A stretch of DNA of 16,656 nucleotides, from contig PEUP01000066.1 of NCBI GenBank assembly GCA_002780705.1, positions 1 through 16,656 of the forward strand, written 5' to 3'. A program made the position numbers and the translations under genes. The notes beneath the pieces were generated by a model. That model ran no database searches and was not told the origin of the DNA. It saw only the letters and a program-made list of their open reading frames with translations. Position 1 is the first letter of the stretch, and every line of letters starts with the position of its first letter. Positions 13,244-16,656 of the stretch are shown here, one piece after another. The stretch is from Elusimicrobia bacterium CG03_land_8_20_14_0_80_50_18 (GTDB taxonomy: Bacteria; CG03).

Positions 13244-13768
13244 ATGAGCATACTGACGAAAGATGAGATTCTTGACGAGATAAAACAGGGAAGCATAAAA
13301 ATTGAGCCTTTCAATGAGGATCAGATGGGGCCGGGCTCGGTGGACCTGCGGCTGGGGAATGAATTTCTCGTTTTCAAAAAAGTCCGCGACATCGTTGACA
13401 TCACCGAGGATGTGACCCACGAGGACTACACCGAGAAGGTGTACATAAAGACCGGTGACAGGATAATACTCATGCCGGGCGACACGATTCTGGGAATAAC
13501 GCTTGAGAGAATAACGCTTGCCGATAATATCAGCGGCTGGCTGGAAGGGCGCAGCCGTTTCGCGAGGATGGGGCTTCTTGTTCATATATCCGCAAGCTTC
13601 ATACAACCGGGGATTGATAATAAGCAGTGCCTTGAGATAACAAACTTTTCATCAATGCCGCTGGCGCTTCATCCGGGAACAAAGATCTGCCAGTTTATCT
13701 TTCAGAAACTCAGCGGCAGGGCCAAATACACCGGCCGCTACGCCAATCAGGACGAAAAGAACTTTTAA
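13244..13768 (+). CDS. dcd: dCTP deaminase
   Basis: A 174-residue enzyme of the dCTP deaminase/dUTPase fold, making dUTP (or dUMP in bifunctional relatives) from dCTP for thymidylate synthesis. Visible are GPGSVDLRLGNEF (29-41), GRSRFARMGLLVHISA (102-117) with the catalytic Ser104 and Arg108, and LEITN with Glu131, the general base. It then has LALHPGTKICQFIFQ (140-154) and YTGRYANQDE, the C-terminal strand that closes over the phosphates. The usual IDPG is IQPG here (Gln121), and GRSS is GRSR. Asp at that site is central in dUTPases, so pure deaminase activity is more likely than the bifunctional form, by inference. It has its own promoter and a GGGGAGAG ribosome binding site; T-rich sequence follows the stop without a hairpin. 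Confidence 0.9.
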   Translation: MSILTKDEILDEIKQGSIKIEPFNEDQMGPGSVDLRLGNEFLVFKKVRDIVDITEDVTHEDYTEKVYIKTGDRIILMPGDTILGITLERITLADNISGWLEGRSRFARMGLLVHISASFIQPGIDNKQCLEITNFSSMPLALHPGTKICQFIFQKLSGRAKYTGRYANQDEKNF

Positions 13769-13814
13769 TTTTTTTTTATTCGCGATCCTGCGGTATAAAA
13801 TCAATAACTGCACA

Positions 13815-13843
13815 TTGACGGATACAACGGGTTTTCATATCAT
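13815..13843 (+). promoter_or_regulatory. amylase gene promoter
   Basis: TTGACG (13815-13820) and TATCAT (13838-13843) with a 17-bp spacer, each 5 of 6 consensus bases. Transcription would start near 13850, about 134 nt before the ATG. Confidence 0.7.
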
Positions 13844-13845
13844 TA

Positions 13846-13983
13846 AATAATGTGATTAGGGTCGGTCCTATAATCATTGCGCAATAGAGTAACCGGAACG
13901 TTGCGCATATTTTGCAGACGGGAACCCCGCCTATTTGGCTGTGTGTGGTTTTGTTGGGTATGTGATTTGGTGAGGTATCAATC
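13846..13983 (+). promoter_or_regulatory. structured 5' leader of the amylase gene
   Basis: A 7-bp stem TGCGCAA (13878-13884) / TTGCGCA (13901-13907) encloses a 16-nt loop. A short CGGG/CCCG stem (about 13919-13929) follows. The ribosome binding site GGTGAGGT (13969-13976) lies 7 nt before ATG. I could not match it to a known riboswitch consensus. It may simply be an untranslated leader. Confidence 0.4.
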
Positions 13984-16449
13984 ATGAAAAAACTGCTTTG
14001 GGTCCTGATCGTTACGGCTGTATTGAATTCCCTGATATTCGCCAAGAAAGAAGATGTCACTTTTGAATATAAAAGCCCGGTAAAGGCCGATGCTGTTTAT
14101 GTGACCGGAGATTTTGCCGATTGGAACTCTACGGCGCACAAAATGACATATTTTGAGGCCGAAGACATTTACCGGCAAACTATGAAATTTGACGAGGGGA
14201 AATATCTCTACAAATTTGTGGTGAACGGCAATGACTGGAAGAGCGATCCGGAAAATCCCGATAAAATTGACGACGGACACGGAGGTTTCAATTCTGTTCT
14301 TTTGGTCGGCGATGCTTATAAGGTCACGTTTAACGAAAAAACCGGCGACGGAAAAATAAGGGAAGACGGGCTGTTTTTTGATATGGATGACGCCGTGAGG
14401 TTTAATCCTTACACGGATAAGAGGATACGTTTTACTCTCCGTGCGGCGGCGCATGATATAGAAAAAGCGGAACTTCTGATCAAGGGCGCGGAGAAGGAAA
14501 AGTATGAACTTACGCTTTTCTACAGCGACGGCAGGTTTGATTATTTTGTCGGCTATGTCAATGTGGTGAAAAACGATATAAGTTTTGTTTTCTGCGCCTA
14601 TGACGCCGACGCGAAAAAATATTTCGGTAAAACCGGCGCTTCGGCCGGCCGCGCCGACGCCGTTGAATTCAAAAGCGCCGACGCTTTTGCCGATTACATA
14701 AAAACGCCCGACTGGGCAAAGCATGTCGTGTGGTATCAGATAATGGTTGACCGTTTCCGCAACGGCGACAGTTCTAATGACCCGCAGTTTGATCTTCTGC
14801 CTTTTTCATGGGACTGGTTCAAACAGACCAACAAGGAAAAAAATCAAGGTTTTTACAATGTGGTGTGGGACAGAAAATTCGGCGGCGATATGATAGGCGT
14901 TCAGGAGAAACTGACTTACCTGCGGGATCTCGGTATAACGGCGCTATATTTTAATCCTGTTTTTAAAGCCGAATCTTATCAGAAGTATAACACCGCGGAT
15001 TTCAGGCATATTGACGACACCTTCTATCAGAGGGGGGATTTGCTTGCGCTTAAGGGCGAGACGGATGACCCTGCGACATGGAACTTTACGCCGACGGATA
15101 AACATTTTTTTAATTTCGTCAGTCGGGCGCACCGGGGCGGCGTGCGGGTGGTTGTTGACGGCGTTTTTAATCATTCCGGCACGGAGATGTTCGCTTTTGA
15201 GGATTTGAGAATGAATAAGCAAGCGTCAAAATACGCCGACTGGTACAAGGTTTCCGCTTGGGAGCCGTTTGAATATACGGGATGGGCGGGTTTCGGCGCT
15301 TTACCCGAATTTAATCAGGATGAAGACGGTCTTGTCCCGCCGGTAAAAGAATTTGTTTTTAATATCACGAAAAGATGGCAAAAACCCGGCGGCGCTTTGA
15401 CGGGAATAGACGGCTGGCGGCTGGATGTGCCAATGTGCGTTAAAAAATCTTTCTGGGAAGATTGGCGGAAAGTTGTAAAGGAATGTAATCCCGAAGCGCT
15501 TTCTATAGGCGAAATATGGACAGACGCTTCCGACTGGCTCAATAACGGCAAAACTTTTGACTCCGTGATGAATTACGAATTTGCTAAACTGCTTGTGGGT
15601 TATTTTATTGACCAAAATACGCGGATTTCCGCGAAAGAGTTTGATATGAAAATCAGGGAGCTCGCCGTGCGCTATCCGCAGCAGGTTGTTTTCGCGCAGT
15701 ACAATCTGACGAATTCGCACGACACCGACAGGATTGCCTCAATGATTAAAAATCCGGACAGGGAATATAATACCCGCAACCGCCTTCAGAACGCCGACGG
15801 CAGGGATTATGATAATTCCCGCCCTTCAAAAAAGGACTATGAAAAGCTGAAACTAATACGGACTTTTCAGTTCGCTTTCCCCGGCGCTCCCGCTATTTAC
15901 TACGGCGACGAAATAGGCATGTGGGGTGCGGACGACCCGAACAACAGAAAGCCGATGTGGTGGGACGATATCAAATACGAAAACAAAACTTATAAAATTA
16001 ACAAAGACCTCAAAAATTTTATGAAGAGAATAATTGCCGTGCGAAACACTTATCCTGTGATGAGGACGGGCGTGTTCTATCCAGTTTCCGCGGATGACGC
16101 GAACGATGTCATTGTTTACAGAAGGGAGCTAGGCGATGAGAAAGCTTATATATTAGTCAATAACTCGTCGAGCAATCGGACTGTTGAGATTAATGAGGGA
16201 GAAGAATTCTGGGATGTCCTGAATGTCAAGGGCGAGATCAAAGCCGTGACAAAAGAAGAATATGTTAAAAACGGAGCCGCTCACAGCGACGGGACGGGGA
16301 TATATATCAACGGCGAACACAGCGTCAACTGTTTATCAATAGATGAAAAAGCGACGCACAAGCCGAAAGACGGCAAAGTGAAAATAAAGTTAAAGCCGAA
16401 AACCGCAGTTTATCTTATCAACCGCGCGTATAAATGGGGACGGAGGTAA
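13984..16449 (+). CDS. secreted GH13 alpha-amylase family enzyme with N-terminal starch-binding-type domain
   Basis: An 821-residue enzyme that should cleave alpha-1,4 links in starch, maltodextrin or cyclodextrin outside the inner membrane. A signal peptide (1-20, ending LIFA) is followed by a CBM48/AMPK-type glycogen-binding domain (about 25-108: VYVTGDFADWN, YLYKFVVNGNDW). A second beta domain (about 110-235) resembles the N-domain of neopullulanase/cyclomaltodextrinase. The GH13 barrel starts near 243 (HVVWYQIMVDRFRNGD). The four conserved regions are complete: DGVFNH (392-397), GWRLD with Arg479 and nucleophile Asp481, GEIW with acid/base Glu510, and NSHD (577-580). A C-terminal beta domain ends at 821. 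It has its own promoter, a structured leader and a good ribosome binding site. The nearest subgroup seems neopullulanase-like; exact specificity cannot be read. Confidence 0.92.
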   Translation: MKKLLWVLIVTAVLNSLIFAKKEDVTFEYKSPVKADAVYVTGDFADWNSTAHKMTYFEAEDIYRQTMKFDEGKYLYKFVVNGNDWKSDPENPDKIDDGHGGFNSVLLVGDAYKVTFNEKTGDGKIREDGLFFDMDDAVRFNPYTDKRIRFTLRAAAHDIEKAELLIKGAEKEKYELTLFYSDGRFDYFVGYVNVVKNDISFVFCAYDADAKKYFGKTGASAGRADAVEFKSADAFADYIKTPDWAKHVVWYQIMVDRFRNGDSSNDPQFDLLPFSWDWFKQTNKEKNQGFYNVVWDRKFGGDMIGVQEKLTYLRDLGITALYFNPVFKAESYQKYNTADFRHIDDTFYQRGDLLALKGETDDPATWNFTPTDKHFFNFVSRAHRGGVRVVVDGVFNHSGTEMFAFEDLRMNKQASKYADWYKVSAWEPFEYTGWAGFGALPEFNQDEDGLVPPVKEFVFNITKRWQKPGGALTGIDGWRLDVPMCVKKSFWEDWRKVVKECNPEALSIGEIWTDASDWLNNGKTFDSVMNYEFAKLLVGYFIDQNTRISAKEFDMKIRELAVRYPQQVVFAQYNLTNSHDTDRIASMIKNPDREYNTRNRLQNADGRDYDNSRPSKKDYEKLKLIRTFQFAFPGAPAIYYGDEIGMWGADDPNNRKPMWWDDIKYENKTYKINKDLKNFMKRIIAVRNTYPVMRTGVFYPVSADDANDVIVYRRELGDEKAYILVNNSSSNRTVEINEGEEFWDVLNVKGEIKAVTKEEYVKNGAAHSDGTGIYINGEHSVNCLSIDEKATHKPKDGKVKIKLKPKTAVYLINRAYKWGRR

Positions 16450-16494
16450 TTTTTTTCCCAAAAAAACCAGAAATTCAAATTACAAATAGAGTCG

Positions 16495-16545
16495 TTGCAG
16501 GAGGGGTTCCTGCCTGACGGCAGGCCGGTTGCACACCTCCTGCAA
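16495..16545. repeat. nested palindrome with GGCAGG repeat, copy 3
   Basis: Outer arms TTGCAGGAGG (16495-16504) and CCTCCTGCAA (16536-16545) pair perfectly. Inside is CCTGCC/GGCAGG with loop TGAC (16509-16524), the exact inverse of the copy at 173-188. A partial relative, TTGTAGGTGGGGGTTCTGTC, lies at 16575-16594. It separates the amylase gene from the next one and might act as a weak terminator, but has no T run. Confidence 0.65.
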
Positions 16546-16638
16546 GAAGAGACGGGGCTCCCGCCTTTTAAGAATTGTAGGTGGGGGTTCTGTCTGCAAG
16601 TAAAGAGATAAAAAGGGAAGGGTTTGGAGGTAATTGAT

Positions 16639-16656
16639 ATGAGAAATAAAGTTTTT
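16639..16656 (+). CDS. start of a further gene, cut by the window end
   Basis: ATG with a clear ribosome binding site GGAGGT (16626-16631) 7 nt upstream. Only six codons are visible (MRNKVF), consistent with the start of a signal peptide but too little to identify. Confidence 0.6.

Noticed and set aside
13846..13983. Known riboswitch (c-di-GMP-I or cobalamin) before the amylase gene
   Set aside because: The conserved core bases of those classes are not present; only generic stems were found.
13978..14724. 248-codon minus-strand open frame opposite the amylase start
   Set aside because: It lies across the signal peptide and binding domain of a convincing GH13 gene and has no ribosome binding site.

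Overview
The window looks like chromosome from a Gram-negative-type (diderm) bacterium of an uncultivated lineage. The reasons are the TIGR03546/TIGR03545 pair (known only from outer-membrane bacteria), a secreted alpha-amylase, moderately GC-rich Gly/Ala/Lys-rich genes, and many short dispersed palindromes between genes. Omnitrophota/Elusimicrobiota-like phyla would fit, but I cannot place it from sequence alone. All well-supported genes are on the + strand. TGA, TAA and TAG all act as stops, so the code is standard.

Layout. (1) 1-241: intergenic, a possible decayed minus-strand gene, one GGCAGG palindrome, and a promoter placed for a leaderless start. (2) 242-3682: compact operon of two membrane/envelope proteins of unknown function (TIGR03546, TIGR03545) and a short pyruvate kinase lacking the C-terminal regulatory domain. 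(3) 3956-7974: operon of an APC-family permease fused to a PTS EIIA-like domain, broken by one extra T in a T7 run, then two tandem YibE/F membrane proteins; starts and stops overlap throughout. (4) 7955-8166: a 212-bp MITE-like element with 26-bp terminal inverted repeats; its left end supplies the last codons and stop of the second YibE/F gene. (5) 8170-10358: groES-groEL with a CIRCE operator (HrcA-type heat-shock control) and a strong terminator. (6) 10587-12392: bipA/typA. (7) 12448-13053: a small winged-helix regulator behind a three-half-site palindromic operator, then the C-terminal remnant of a nucleotidyltransferase-like partner with an internal TGA. (8) 13244-13768: dCTP deaminase with its own promoter. 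(9) 13815-16449: promoter, structured leader and secreted GH13 alpha-amylase-like enzyme with an N-terminal starch-binding-type domain. (10) 16450-16656: nested palindromes and the first six codons of another gene.

How it fits together: most of it is core housekeeping (chaperonins, BipA, dCTP deaminase, pyruvate kinase). The accessory interest lies in the TIGR03546/03545-pyruvate kinase operon, the permease-EIIA/YibE/F operon, the decayed regulator/nucleotidyltransferase module with its intact operator, and the dense small repeats, one of which has become part of a coding sequence.
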